Positions 51,222 to 60,366 of a stretch of 64,000 nt of DNA are shown in pieces. Positions within the stretch are counted from its first letter, which is position 1; each line of letters begins with the position of its first letter. The notes under the pieces were generated by a model. The model had not been told where the DNA came from, made no database searches, and worked only from the letters and a program-made list of their open reading frames with translations. Origin of the DNA: CAJJDF01 sp965655625. Its GTDB lineage: Bacteria > Bacteroidota > Bacteroidia > Flavobacteriales_D > CAJJDF01. The DNA is taken from assembly GCA_965655625.1 (NCBI GenBank), contig CBFHHA010000007.1, positions 14,339-78,338 on the forward strand. Reading direction: 5' to 3'. Both the position numbers and the translations under genes were made by a program.

Positions 51222-51950
51222 ATGAAAAAGGCAGGAACAGTTTTGAACATTGTATTACTCATTGCGGTAGCGGTATTATTTTACCTTCATTTTTCTTCAG
51301 CTAAAGTAGAGGCGGTGCCTGCAGAAGTTAGTAAGAATGATCCGGTGGTGGTGATGGAAGATTCTTTGACAAAATTTATGAGTTTGGATTCGAATATTGC
51401 TGTCAAGCCTATAAAAATTGCTTACGTAAACAACGATTCATTGAACAAAAAATTAACTATGTTAAGAGACGTAGAAAACAGAATTGCCCAAAAAGAAACA
51501 GAATTGCAAGGAAATATTGAATCGAAGAAAAAATCTTACGAAAGAAATTACAAAAGCAAGATTTCTGAATTCGAATCAAAAAAGAACCAATACACGATAA
51601 AAGCACCAACTCTTACCGATAAGCAATTGGAGGCTGAACAAGGAAAGTTGATGGAATTACAAAATGAAATCATGCAAATGGAGCAAACTTTGCAACAAAA
51701 GATGTATCAGTTTTCACAAGAACAAGAGCAAGAATACATGATCATGAAATCGGAAGAAATGGAAAAATATTACTTAAAAGTTCAAAGCTTCTGTCAGTCT
51801 TTTGCCAAAACTTTGGGATTTGATTTCATTCTTATTTACCAGAGTGGAGGATCCATTTTATACTCCAATCCTAATTATGACATTTCTAATTATGTGGTGG
51901 ATGCCATCAATAAAGAATATGCTCAAAACAAACCTACTTCAGTAAAATAA
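51222..51950 (+). CDS. Skp/OmpH-like periplasmic chaperone
   Basis: A 242-residue protein with an N-terminal membrane anchor or uncleaved signal (VLNIVLLIAVAVLFYLHF). KIAYVNNDSLNKK resembles the OmpH start. A long Lys/Glu/Gln coiled coil (about residues 88-195; ENRIAQKETELQ, EQTLQQKMYQFSQEQEQ) follows, then FGFDFILIYQSGGSILYSN, a typical OmpH tail. The role is to hold unfolded outer-membrane proteins in the periplasm. DUF4924 overlaps its stop by one base (TAATG). Confidence 0.82.
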   Translation: MKKAGTVLNIVLLIAVAVLFYLHFSSAKVEAVPAEVSKNDPVVVMEDSLTKFMSLDSNIAVKPIKIAYVNNDSLNKKLTMLRDVENRIAQKETELQGNIESKKKSYERNYKSKISEFESKKNQYTIKAPTLTDKQLEAEQGKLMELQNEIMQMEQTLQQKMYQFSQEQEQEYMIMKSEEMEKYYLKVQSFCQSFAKTLGFDFILIYQSGGSILYSNPNYDISNYVVDAINKEYAQNKPTSVK

Positions 51951-52504
51951 TGCTAATAGCGAATCAAAAAAGAAAAGAAAACATTGCCGAATATGTTATT
52001 TACATGTTTCAGGTAGAAACGGTTATCAGAAGTTTCGACTTCAAAATTGAAGATATATTTGATCACTACATCTGCTTAATGACCTCTATTGAAGAGGCTA
52101 GAGAGGATGTGAAAAAATGGTACCTTGAGATTATTGCCGAAATGCAAGAAAAGGGGCTAAAAGAGAAAGGACACATTTCACGGGTACACGAAGTGATGGA
52201 TGAAATGAACTTTCTTCACAACACGTTACTCACTTCCTTGGAAGACACAGAATATCAAGAAGTACATGCCGAAGCTGGCGGATATATCCAAGAATTAAGA
52301 GACAAATCGGGAACGGAGGGAATGAGTGATATTGAAATTTGTCTTACTGGACTTTACGGAAAACTTACGCTGAAAATTCAAAAAAAGGAGATTTCTGACG
52401 AAACAGAATTGGCTTTTGAATCGTTTACTAAATTGTTAGCAATTTTGGCTGTTCGATACAAGGATTTTAAATCTGGCAACCTCAAATTTCAGTTGAATAA
52501 CTAA
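51950..52504 (+). CDS. DUF4924 family protein
   Basis: A 184-residue mostly helical cytoplasmic protein typical of DUF4924: NIAEYVIYMFQVETVIRSF at the start, then LTSLEDTEYQEVHAEAGGYI and DIEICLTGLYGKLTLKI. The family is uncharacterised. Its ATG overlaps the Skp-like stop (TAATG), so they are coupled; its own stop overlaps the convergent glycosyltransferase stop by 3-4 bases. Confidence 0.75.
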   Translation: MLIANQKRKENIAEYVIYMFQVETVIRSFDFKIEDIFDHYICLMTSIEEAREDVKKWYLEIIAEMQEKGLKEKGHISRVHEVMDEMNFLHNTLLTSLEDTEYQEVHAEAGGYIQELRDKSGTEGMSDIEICLTGLYGKLTLKIQKKEISDETELAFESFTKLLAILAVRYKDFKSGNLKFQLNN

Positions 52505-54441
52505 GAGCCAAGTCTGTTCAAATTCTTTTTGATTACCTCAATGTCTTTCCATATTGAGTAATCTTTGGCGTACACACGATTAATTCTCGAAAAACTGGTA
52601 GAGCTGAGCTCCTCGTGTTTTGGCAAGCTCATTTTTAAGGATAAAACGCCAGGTTTTATTCGTGGTAATTCACCTGAGTTTTCAGGATTATCAAAACCCA
52701 CCCAAGACTTTTTCCCCTTTAGAACCTCCGTTATATTCGAAAAGTAAAATTTCTTATTCTCTTGAAAAAGAAACAGGATAGGGCTTAAAAGGAGACAGAT
52801 TAGGGAGAAACTAATGTCAATTAATCGTTTGAGCCTTTTGTTTTCTGTGGATTCAATTCCAAGGACTTTTATAGTGTGTAATTCACCTGAGGTATTCAAA
52901 TCTGTACTACCCAAAACGAACATATCGTTGGTGTGAGCCAATTTGAATTGAATATCCGTTTCTTGAAACTGAATGAGAGTTTGGATTACCGAATCGTAAT
53001 TCACGTTTTTTGCACAAAAAATGGCTTCGTTTATTTGGTGTTTGTTTTTAAGCGTTGCGAGTTCTGTTAATTCTCCCAAATATTCCTCATTTTGGGTAGA
53101 AACTGGAGAAATTGTTCCAACAATAGAAGAATACAACTGCGTGTGTTCTACGAGGTTTCTTACTTTATCACTTTCTTTTTGATCACCAATTATTGCAATT
53201 CTTTTTCTAAAAAAATTAATTCGATACTTTTTAATTTTAAAAAAGTGAAGAACCCAACGAACTGCCGTTAGGCCAAACATAATCAATAGAATTCCTAACA
53301 AGGCATTCCCTATACTGAAGTAATAATTGCTTGCAACAAATACATAAACTAGGCTTGTGAGTAGAGAACCTATGACTACACCCTTTATCACTTTCTGTAG
53401 CTTTATTGGGCGATCATAGCCACCAGAAAAGAAAACAGCTATCAGAATCAAAACAGAATATACAGCAAATGAAATATTAATGAGCTGCGGTTGATGAAAC
53501 AGTCCGTGGTCGTCTTGATAAATGGTTTTTACAACATGCAACCCAAAGAAAACTGTACAAAAATCAATAACTGGAAGAAAAAACAAAGAGAAAAATCGCT
53601 TTACCAATGCCAAACTAGCACTAAAGAAAATGGCGATTTTTATCAAGCGAGAAAATAAACTAGCTTTATTCGATTCGAAATGTTTTTTAGCAAAAATGGC
53701 CATAGCCTTATAAAAAACATATACGTAGTTCACGCTACTTTTTTTCGTGCTTTCTCCTTTATAATGTATGATTGTGGTTCCCGGGAAGTAATAGTTTTTG
53801 TACCCTCCTTGGGTAATTCGATAAGATAAATCAATGTCCTCGCCATACATAAAAAAGTCCTCGTCCAACAAGCCAACTTGGTTCAAGGTTTCTTTCCGCA
53901 TCACCATAAATGCTCCAGAAAGCACATCAATTTGGTGAGTTTCGTTTTTGTCCAAATATCCCAAATGATATTTTCCGTATTTTTTTGATTTTGGGAATAG
54001 TTTCGAAAATCCAAATATTTTGTAGAAGGCCACTTCTGGTGTTGGTAAGCCTCGTTTTGATTCGGGCAAGAACTTTCCATTTCCATCAATCATTGTGACA
54101 CCAAGTCCACCCGCATCCGAGTGAGAATCCATGAAATGAATCACTTTTTCGAACGAAGAAGACTGCACAAGAGTGTCAGGGTTTAGCAATACCACATAGT
54201 CTGCGTTCGTTTGTTTTATCGCTTGATTGTTGGCAGTAGAAAACCCAACATTTACTTTGTTGGCAATGAGCTTGACTTGCGGAAACGATTCGGCAACCAT
54301 TTCTACAGATCCATCTTTGGAGTCATTATCAACTACATATACGTCAATCTCCGGAAGGTTGGTAGAATTGTACACGGACTCCAAGCACTGTTTTAAAAAG
54401 TACTTGACATTGTAGTTTACTATGATTACGGCTAATTTCAC
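52501..54441 (-). CDS. GT2 glycosyltransferase fused to membrane domain and degenerate phosphoglycosyl-transferase
   Basis: About 646 residues. Residues 1-235 are a GT2 rhamnosyl-type transferase (KLAVIIVNYNV, VVLLNPDTLV, MYGEDIDLSYRI). Four to five membrane segments follow (about 265-400), then a Rossmann-like segment (IAIIGDQKESDKVRNLV). A hairpin-membrane motif comes next (KRLIDISFSLICLLLSPILF) and a tail with EVLKGKKSWVGF, KPGVLSL and DYSIWKDIEVIKKN. The last parts match the WcaJ/WbaP/PglC family, but the core catalytic motifs (PVFF..Q, KFRSM) are missing. I prefer the GTG at 54441, which gives MKLAVIIVNYN; a TTG at 54447 is possible. Confidence 0.75.
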   Translation of the reverse strand: MKLAVIIVNYNVKYFLKQCLESVYNSTNLPEIDVYVVDNDSKDGSVEMVAESFPQVKLIANKVNVGFSTANNQAIKQTNADYVVLLNPDTLVQSSSFEKVIHFMDSHSDAGGLGVTMIDGNGKFLPESKRGLPTPEVAFYKIFGFSKLFPKSKKYGKYHLGYLDKNETHQIDVLSGAFMVMRKETLNQVGLLDEDFFMYGEDIDLSYRITQGGYKNYYFPGTTIIHYKGESTKKSSVNYVYVFYKAMAIFAKKHFESNKASLFSRLIKIAIFFSASLALVKRFFSLFFLPVIDFCTVFFGLHVVKTIYQDDHGLFHQPQLINISFAVYSVLILIAVFFSGGYDRPIKLQKVIKGVVIGSLLTSLVYVFVASNYYFSIGNALLGILLIMFGLTAVRWVLHFFKIKKYRINFFRKRIAIIGDQKESDKVRNLVEHTQLYSSIVGTISPVSTQNEEYLGELTELATLKNKHQINEAIFCAKNVNYDSVIQTLIQFQETDIQFKLAHTNDMFVLGSTDLNTSGELHTIKVLGIESTENKRLKRLIDISFSLICLLLSPILFLFQENKKFYFSNITEVLKGKKSWVGFDNPENSGELPRIKPGVLSLKMSLPKHEELSSTSFSRINRVYAKDYSIWKDIEVIKKNLNRLGS

Positions 54442-54624
54442 ACCCAAATGTAACCGAATACTTTTTTATTACGAAAAAAACCAAGACCTAAAATCATATT
54501 AAAACAGAGAGAAATGAATGGGTTAATTCCTTTTTTAATGAAAAAATCAGAATTGGGTGTTCTAAAAACAGGGGGTGTTAATAAAATTTAACCTTAATTT
54601 TACTTCAGACCCCCTAAAATGATT

Positions 54625-54632
54625 TACATTTG
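54625..54632 (+). promoter_or_regulatory. -7 element of glnN
   Basis: TACATTTG about 30 bp before the glnN ATG. No TTG is well placed, so a different sigma or activator may be needed. Confidence 0.4.
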
Positions 54633-54662
54633 TGTATTATTTTATAAAAAAACAAATTCGCC

Positions 54663-56849
54663 ATGGCTCAAACAAGGTTTAGTGCTCTTGAAACTATAAA
54701 TAGTAGAAAGGCAAAAGAAATGAAAATTACTCCTCAAAAAATTTCTGAAATTTTTGCAAAAGATGTTTTTACTGACGAGAAGATGAGGAATCACGTATCG
54801 GGAGAAGTGTTTAAAAGTGTTCAAAAATCAATTAATGATGGAACAAGAATAGATAGAGAAGTAGCAAACCAAGTAGCCAATGCAATGAAAGAATGGGCTG
54901 TTCAGCGAGGTGTGACGCACTACACTCACTGGTTTCAACCATTAACAGGTTCTACAGCAGAAAAGCACGATGCGTTTTTTGAAACATCTGAGAACGGAGC
55001 AATCGAAAAATTTAAAGGAGAGTTGTTGGTTCAGCAAGAGCCAGATGCTTCTAGTTTTCCTAATGGCGGAATAAGAAATACTTTTGAAGCGAGAGGTTAC
55101 ACAGCTTGGGACCCATCATCACCGGCATTTATTATGGGAACCACTTTGTGTATTCCTACGATATTTATTGCCTACACCGGAGAAGCGTTGGATAATAAGA
55201 TGCCTTTGTTAAAAGCATTAAATAAAGTAGACGAGGCTGCTACTGCTGTTTGTCAATATTTTGATAAAAACATCAATAGAGTTCAGGCAACACTAGGATG
55301 GGAGCAGGAATACTTCTTAATAGATTCTGCTTTGTACAACGCACGACCAGATATTATGATGACAGGTAGAGCATTGTTTGGTCACAAACCAGCCAAAGGT
55401 CAGCAATTGGACGATCATTATTTTGGAACAATTTCGGATAGAGTTACTGCTTTTATGAGAGATTTTGAAAAGCAATCTCTTAGACTGGGAATTCCGGTAA
55501 AAACGAGACACAATGAAGTGGCTCCAAATCAATTTGAATGTGCGCCTATTTTTGAAGAAACTAATTTGGCAGTGGATCACAACCTCTTGTTAATGGATGT
55601 AATGGACAAGGTAGCAGACGAACATAATTTTAAAGTATTGCTTCACGAAAAACCATTTGCAGGTTTAAATGGATCGGGGAAACACAATAATTGGTCTTTG
55701 TCTACAAATACGGGAGTTAACTTATTGCAACCAGGAAAAAACCCGAAAGAAAACATTCGTTTTTTAACTTTCTTTGTCAATACAATTAAAGCTATTCACG
55801 ATTATTCAGATATTTTAAGATCAAGTATTGCAACAGCCAGTAATGACCATCGATTGGGAGGACACGAAGCTCCACCGGCAATCATTTCGGTTTTTATTGG
55901 GCAGCAATTGACAAAAATGTTGGATGATTTAGAGAAAAATGTCAAATCTGGAACAATGACTCCAGATGAAAAAACAGCGTTGAAATTAAATATTGGAAAG
56001 ATACCTGAGTTGATGTTGGATAATACAGATCGTAACAGAACTTCTCCATTTGCATTTACCGGAAATAAATTTGAGTTCAGAGCGGTAGGTTCTACAGCGA
56101 ATTGCTCCACTCCAATGATTGCACTAAACACAATAATTGCCAAGCAATTGCAAGATTTCAAAAAATCTACCGATGCTCGAATTAAGAAAGGAGAGAAAAA
56201 AGATATGGCGATTCTCAAAGAGATTCAGAAACTAATCAAAGAATCTAAAATTATTCGTTTTGAAGGAAATGGTTACGGAGATGAATGGGTGAAAGAAGCT
56301 GAAAAACGAGGGCTGTCTAATTTGAAAGACACACCGAGAGCGGTACAAAAAGTGTCGGAAAAGAAATACGTTGACTTATTCTCAGAAATGGGAATATTTA
56401 CTGAGGTAGAGTACCATGCAAGACAAGAAATTCAATTGGAGATGTACCAGTTACAAATTCAAATTGAAGGAAGAATGCTGGGAGATTTGGCTCAAAACCA
56501 CATCATACCGGCTGCTGTTAAATATCAAAACTTATTGCTCGAAAACGTAACAGGAATGAAATCTATTTATAGTGAAAAAGAGTTCAAAAATAACTGTTAC
56601 ACTCAGCTAAGTATCCTGAGTGAATTATCTACTCATCTTACAGCACTAAAAAAGAATTTGGAAACGATGCTTAACATGAGAAAAAAGGCAAACAAAATAG
56701 AGGATCCATTTAAGAAAGCGGTGGCGTATTGCGATACCGTAAAAGTGCATTTTGACACAATTGCCTACCACGTCAATAAGCTGGAAATATTGATAGATGA
56801 TTCTATGTGGCCAATGCCAAAATTAAGAGAATTATTGTTTACAAAATAA
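54663..56849 (+). CDS. glnN: Glutamine synthetase type III
   Basis: A 728-residue dodecameric enzyme making glutamine from glutamate and ammonia. Key motifs of GSIII: HYTHWFQPLTGSTAEKHDAF, WEQEYFLID, TRHNEVAPNQFECAP, GLNGSGKHNNWSL and ASNDHRLGGHEAPP, and a final region with NKFEFRAVGSTANC. The length fits this type (about 730), which is common in Bacteroidota and is not adenylylated. No ammonium transporter or P-II gene is adjacent. A terminator follows. Confidence 0.97.
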   Translation: MAQTRFSALETINSRKAKEMKITPQKISEIFAKDVFTDEKMRNHVSGEVFKSVQKSINDGTRIDREVANQVANAMKEWAVQRGVTHYTHWFQPLTGSTAEKHDAFFETSENGAIEKFKGELLVQQEPDASSFPNGGIRNTFEARGYTAWDPSSPAFIMGTTLCIPTIFIAYTGEALDNKMPLLKALNKVDEAATAVCQYFDKNINRVQATLGWEQEYFLIDSALYNARPDIMMTGRALFGHKPAKGQQLDDHYFGTISDRVTAFMRDFEKQSLRLGIPVKTRHNEVAPNQFECAPIFEETNLAVDHNLLLMDVMDKVADEHNFKVLLHEKPFAGLNGSGKHNNWSLSTNTGVNLLQPGKNPKENIRFLTFFVNTIKAIHDYSDILRSSIATASNDHRLGGHEAPPAIISVFIGQQLTKMLDDLEKNVKSGTMTPDEKTALKLNIGKIPELMLDNTDRNRTSPFAFTGNKFEFRAVGSTANCSTPMIALNTIIAKQLQDFKKSTDARIKKGEKKDMAILKEIQKLIKESKIIRFEGNGYGDEWVKEAEKRGLSNLKDTPRAVQKVSEKKYVDLFSEMGIFTEVEYHARQEIQLEMYQLQIQIEGRMLGDLAQNHIIPAAVKYQNLLLENVTGMKSIYSEKEFKNNCYTQLSILSELSTHLTALKKNLETMLNMRKKANKIEDPFKKAVAYCDTVKVHFDTIAYHVNKLEILIDDSMWPMPKLRELLFTK

Positions 56850-56872
56850 GAGGAAATCTTAACAAAATGGTA

Positions 56873-56907
56873 AGGAGGTACTTGAAGCAAGTTACCTCCT
56901 TTTTTTA
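56873..56907 (+). terminator. Terminator of glnN
   Basis: AGGAGGTACTTG (56873-56884) pairs with CAAGTTACCTCCT (56888-56900, one bulged base), followed by a T-run. Confidence 0.8.
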
Positions 56908-56945
56908 TACATTTACTGTTCTATCAAAACATCGAAATTTCTTAC

Positions 56946-59345
56946 ATGCACAATTTCTTACCTCTTACCTTTTTTTTATTTTTATCCAGTTTTGGGCTAA
57001 CTCAAAATACCACAATTAGTGGAATTTTAAAAGACTCTCAATCAGGAGAAACTCTTATTGGTGCAACTATTTTTGTAAATGAATTAAAGCTTGGAGCGTC
57101 AACAAATGTGTACGGTTTTTATTCGCTTACAATTCCTTCAGGTTCGTATACCATTACTTTTTCATACATTGGTTACAGAGACGTTACTCAGAAGATAGAA
57201 CTGAACGAAAGCACCAAAATCAATCAAGAATTAACAAGCTCTGATGTGGTGATAAATGAATTCAAAGTAGAAGCCGAACGAGGAGACGAGAACACGAAAA
57301 GCACACAAATGGGTACGGTAGAGTTGGATGTGGAACAGATAAAAAATTTACCCGCATTCATGGGAGAGGTAGATGTGCTCAAAACGATTCAATTACTGCC
57401 AGGGGTTCAGTCCTCGGGCGAGGGAAACACAGGGTTTTATGTGAGGGGTGGAGGTCCAGACCAGAATTTAATCATGCTCGATGAAGCAGTGGTGTACAAC
57501 GCGGCACATTTATTTGGTTTCTTTTCGGTTTTTAATGCTGATGCTATCAAGAACGTGAATTTGATAAAAGGAGGAATGCCCGCTAATTATGGCGGAAGAC
57601 TTTCTTCAGTGCTCGATATTTCGATGAAAGAGGGAAACGACAGAAGTTTTCATGGAGCAGGAGGTATTGGACTTATTGCTTCCAGATTAACTTTAGAAGG
57701 ACCCATTCAAAAGAACAAGAGTTCGTTTATTGTATCTGGAAGAAGAACTTACATTTCTGAGTTGGCTCAGCCTTTTATCAAAGAGGATGCACCCATCAAG
57801 GGATCTGGATACTATTTTTATGATTTGAATGCTAAATTGAATTATCAAATTTCGGAGAAAGACAAGCTTTTTTTGAGCGGATATTTTGGTAAAGACGTAT
57901 TTACCTATGCTCAAGCCGAATCAGGATTTACCATTAATATTCCTTGGGGAAATGCCACGGCAGCATTAAGGTGGAACCATATATTTTCGGACAAACTTTT
58001 TTTGAATACAACCGCCATTTATAGTTCTTATGACTTTACATTTGAAGGTAGGCAAGAGGACTTTAGCTTTGGTCTATATTCCGGAATAAGAGATTGGAAC
58101 ATAAAAGCAGATTTTAGTTATTACCCCAATCCTAAGAACACGATCAAATTTGGTGCGAATTACACCTACCATACTTTTATTCCTAATAATGTTACCGCCA
58201 CACAAGGCAATACTGAATTTGACCTAGGCGGAGCGGTAAGACTATACGCCAACGAGGGTGCAATTTATTTCTTGGATGACATTGAATTGTCTCCTTTGTT
58301 AAAATTAAATGCCGGAATCAGGTTATCTAGTTTTCAACACATTGGTCCTTTCAAGAGGTATGTAAAAGACAACGAGGGAAATGTGCTGGAAGAAATAGAC
58401 TACGAACAATTTCAATCTTTGAAAACATTTGTAAGACCAGAACCAAGGCTAACTGGTAGGTACACACTCAATGAATCCAGCTCTATGAAATTTGGCGCCA
58501 CTCTCAATTATCAATACATGCACTTAGTATCAGTTGGAGGAAATTCATTGCCCACAGATCTCTGGATTCCCTCTACTGATATTGTAAAACCACAGCAGGC
58601 CTCGCAAGTTAATCTAGGTTATTTTAAAAACTTTAAAAAAAACACTTACGAAGCTTCAGTAGAATTGTACTACAAGGATTTACGCAATTTGGTTGAGTTT
58701 AAAGACGGTGCAGACCCAAGTGACGGGGTAAATGACAACATTGATAACCAACTAACCTTTGGGCAAGGATACTCCTACGGAGCTGAGCTGTTTGTCAAGA
58801 AATCGATTGGGATATTCACTGGGTGGATAGGGTACACTTGGTCCAGAACAATGAGGCAGTTTGATGAATTGAATCAAGGAAAAGAGTATCCGGCAAAATT
58901 TGATAGAAGACACGACTTATCTGTAACCGCTAGTTACAAGTTGAGCGAAAGATGGACTTTTGGGGCTATTTTTGTGTATGCAACGGGTAATGCTATTACC
59001 TTGCCAGCTTCCAAGTATTTTATCGAAGGGGAACTGTTGGTCGATTATGCTGACAGAAACAGCTACCGAATGGCGCCTTATCACAGAGCAGATATTTCGG
59101 CTACCTACGAGGGAAAAAAACAAAAAGAATACAAGGACATAGAAACTGGGGAAATAAGAATGGTGAAAAAGAAGTTTACTTCAAGCTGGAATTTTTCGGT
59201 ATTCAATCTTTACAACCGAAGAAACCCTTATTTTATTTATTTTGATAGTTCGGGAGGTTTTGCTCAAGGAACATTAGATGTTTCTGCCATTCAGGTTTCA
59301 TTGTTTCCTATTTTACCCTCAGTAACTTGGAACTTTAGTTTTTAA
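56946..59345 (+). CDS. TonB-dependent receptor with carboxypeptidase-like regulatory domain
   Basis: A 799-residue outer-membrane protein. After the signal peptide ending at GLTQ comes a carboxypeptidase-D-like regulatory domain (about 20-105; SGILKDSQSGETLIGATIFV and YTITFSYIGYRD). The plug follows (about 125-235; LPGVQSSGEG, FYVRGGGPDQNLIMLDEA), then the 22-strand barrel ending in LFPILPSVTWNFSF with terminal Phe. It imports or transduces a scarce ligand using TonB; the ligand is unknown. The DUF4249 lipoprotein gene follows after 13 bp, a frequent partnership in this phylum. Confidence 0.9.
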   Translation: MHNFLPLTFFLFLSSFGLTQNTTISGILKDSQSGETLIGATIFVNELKLGASTNVYGFYSLTIPSGSYTITFSYIGYRDVTQKIELNESTKINQELTSSDVVINEFKVEAERGDENTKSTQMGTVELDVEQIKNLPAFMGEVDVLKTIQLLPGVQSSGEGNTGFYVRGGGPDQNLIMLDEAVVYNAAHLFGFFSVFNADAIKNVNLIKGGMPANYGGRLSSVLDISMKEGNDRSFHGAGGIGLIASRLTLEGPIQKNKSSFIVSGRRTYISELAQPFIKEDAPIKGSGYYFYDLNAKLNYQISEKDKLFLSGYFGKDVFTYAQAESGFTINIPWGNATAALRWNHIFSDKLFLNTTAIYSSYDFTFEGRQEDFSFGLYSGIRDWNIKADFSYYPNPKNTIKFGANYTYHTFIPNNVTATQGNTEFDLGGAVRLYANEGAIYFLDDIELSPLLKLNAGIRLSSFQHIGPFKRYVKDNEGNVLEEIDYEQFQSLKTFVRPEPRLTGRYTLNESSSMKFGATLNYQYMHLVSVGGNSLPTDLWIPSTDIVKPQQASQVNLGYFKNFKKNTYEASVELYYKDLRNLVEFKDGADPSDGVNDNIDNQLTFGQGYSYGAELFVKKSIGIFTGWIGYTWSRTMRQFDELNQGKEYPAKFDRRHDLSVTASYKLSERWTFGAIFVYATGNAITLPASKYFIEGELLVDYADRNSYRMAPYHRADISATYEGKKQKEYKDIETGEIRMVKKKFTSSWNFSVFNLYNRRNPYFIYFDSSGGFAQGTLDVSAIQVSLFPILPSVTWNFSF

Positions 59346-59358
59346 AAAAATAATAGCT

Positions 59359-60321
59359 ATGAACAACATTGTGCGGATTTTGGTTGTCTTTTCTCTTTTG
59401 CTTCTTATGAGCTCTTGTGAAAAAGAAATCGATGTAGATTTACCTCGCCCAGAGGAAAAATTAATTGTGGAAGGAATTATCGAAACGGATCAGTTTCCAT
59501 ACGTAGTGTTAAGTAAATCTACAGGGTATTTTGATCCAACTGATGTCCAATCGGTGGCCAATAGTTATGTTTCAGATGCTGTCATATCTATTTCAGATGG
59601 AACAGTAACCAATCAAATGAGTAAGATTTGTTCAAGTTCGCTTTCTGCAGCTCAACAAAAAGAATTGAGTGATTTACTTGGGATTCCGGTAGCACTTTTG
59701 AGTAGTTACGATATTTGTGGCTTTGTAGATCTTTCGATGGTGGGTGAAGTAGGTAAGTCTTACACTATTTCCATAGATTGGAAAGGTAATAATTACCAAG
59801 GAACAACTCAGCTAGTTGAGCCAGTTTCGCTCGATTCTTCTTGGTTCGAAGTATTTGGAGACAGAGACTCTCTCGGGTTTTTATATGCCGAGATGAGCGA
59901 GCCAGCAGCGGAAAAGAACTTTTATAGATGGTTTGCTCAAAGAATAAACTCCTATCAATACGGAAGCCTAAAAGGGCAACAAAAAGATGAAAGCTTTTTA
60001 CTTCCTTCGAGCTCTGTTTTTGATGATGAATTTGTAAATGGAACCACCTTTGAGTTTGGCTACGGAAGACCTGTTGCCTCCGATAAATTTGACGATCAAG
60101 TCCCCGAACGTGGATTTTACAAAGTAGGTGATACTGTTGTGGTAAAGTTCTGCTCGATCGACAAAGGAGTTTTTTCTTTTATCAGTACGGCCGAGGAACA
60201 AATTTTATCTACCGGGAGTCCTTTTGCCACTCCTGTGAATGTTCCCTCCAATATTTCGAATGGAGCATTGGGTTTATGGGCGGGGTACAGCCCCTATTTT
60301 GACACAATTATTTGCCTTTAA
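59359..60321 (+). CDS. DUF4249 family lipoprotein, partner of the TonB receptor
   Basis: A 320-residue lipoprotein (LLLMSSC20), followed by KEIDVDLPRPEEKLIVEGII and YVVLSKSTGYFDP, the DUF4249 start. Middle and end: GYSYTISIDWKGNNY-like strands and a late VKFCSIDKGVFSFI. The family resembles beta-sandwich lipoproteins found directly after TonB receptors of the SusC-like lineage and probably captures the receptor ligand on the cell surface. Function not experimentally known. Confidence 0.85.
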   Translation: MNNIVRILVVFSLLLLMSSCEKEIDVDLPRPEEKLIVEGIIETDQFPYVVLSKSTGYFDPTDVQSVANSYVSDAVISISDGTVTNQMSKICSSSLSAAQQKELSDLLGIPVALLSSYDICGFVDLSMVGEVGKSYTISIDWKGNNYQGTTQLVEPVSLDSSWFEVFGDRDSLGFLYAEMSEPAAEKNFYRWFAQRINSYQYGSLKGQQKDESFLLPSSSVFDDEFVNGTTFEFGYGRPVASDKFDDQVPERGFYKVGDTVVVKFCSIDKGVFSFISTAEEQILSTGSPFATPVNVPSNISNGALGLWAGYSPYFDTIICL

Positions 60322-60366
60322 TAGGAAGTGAGTGACCGGGTGAATAAAATTTTATTTTGAAAAAGT

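Noticed and set aside
55802..56218. 138-codon minus-strand frame inside glnN
   Set aside because: Antisense shadow of glnN; composition follows the complementary codons of the real gene.
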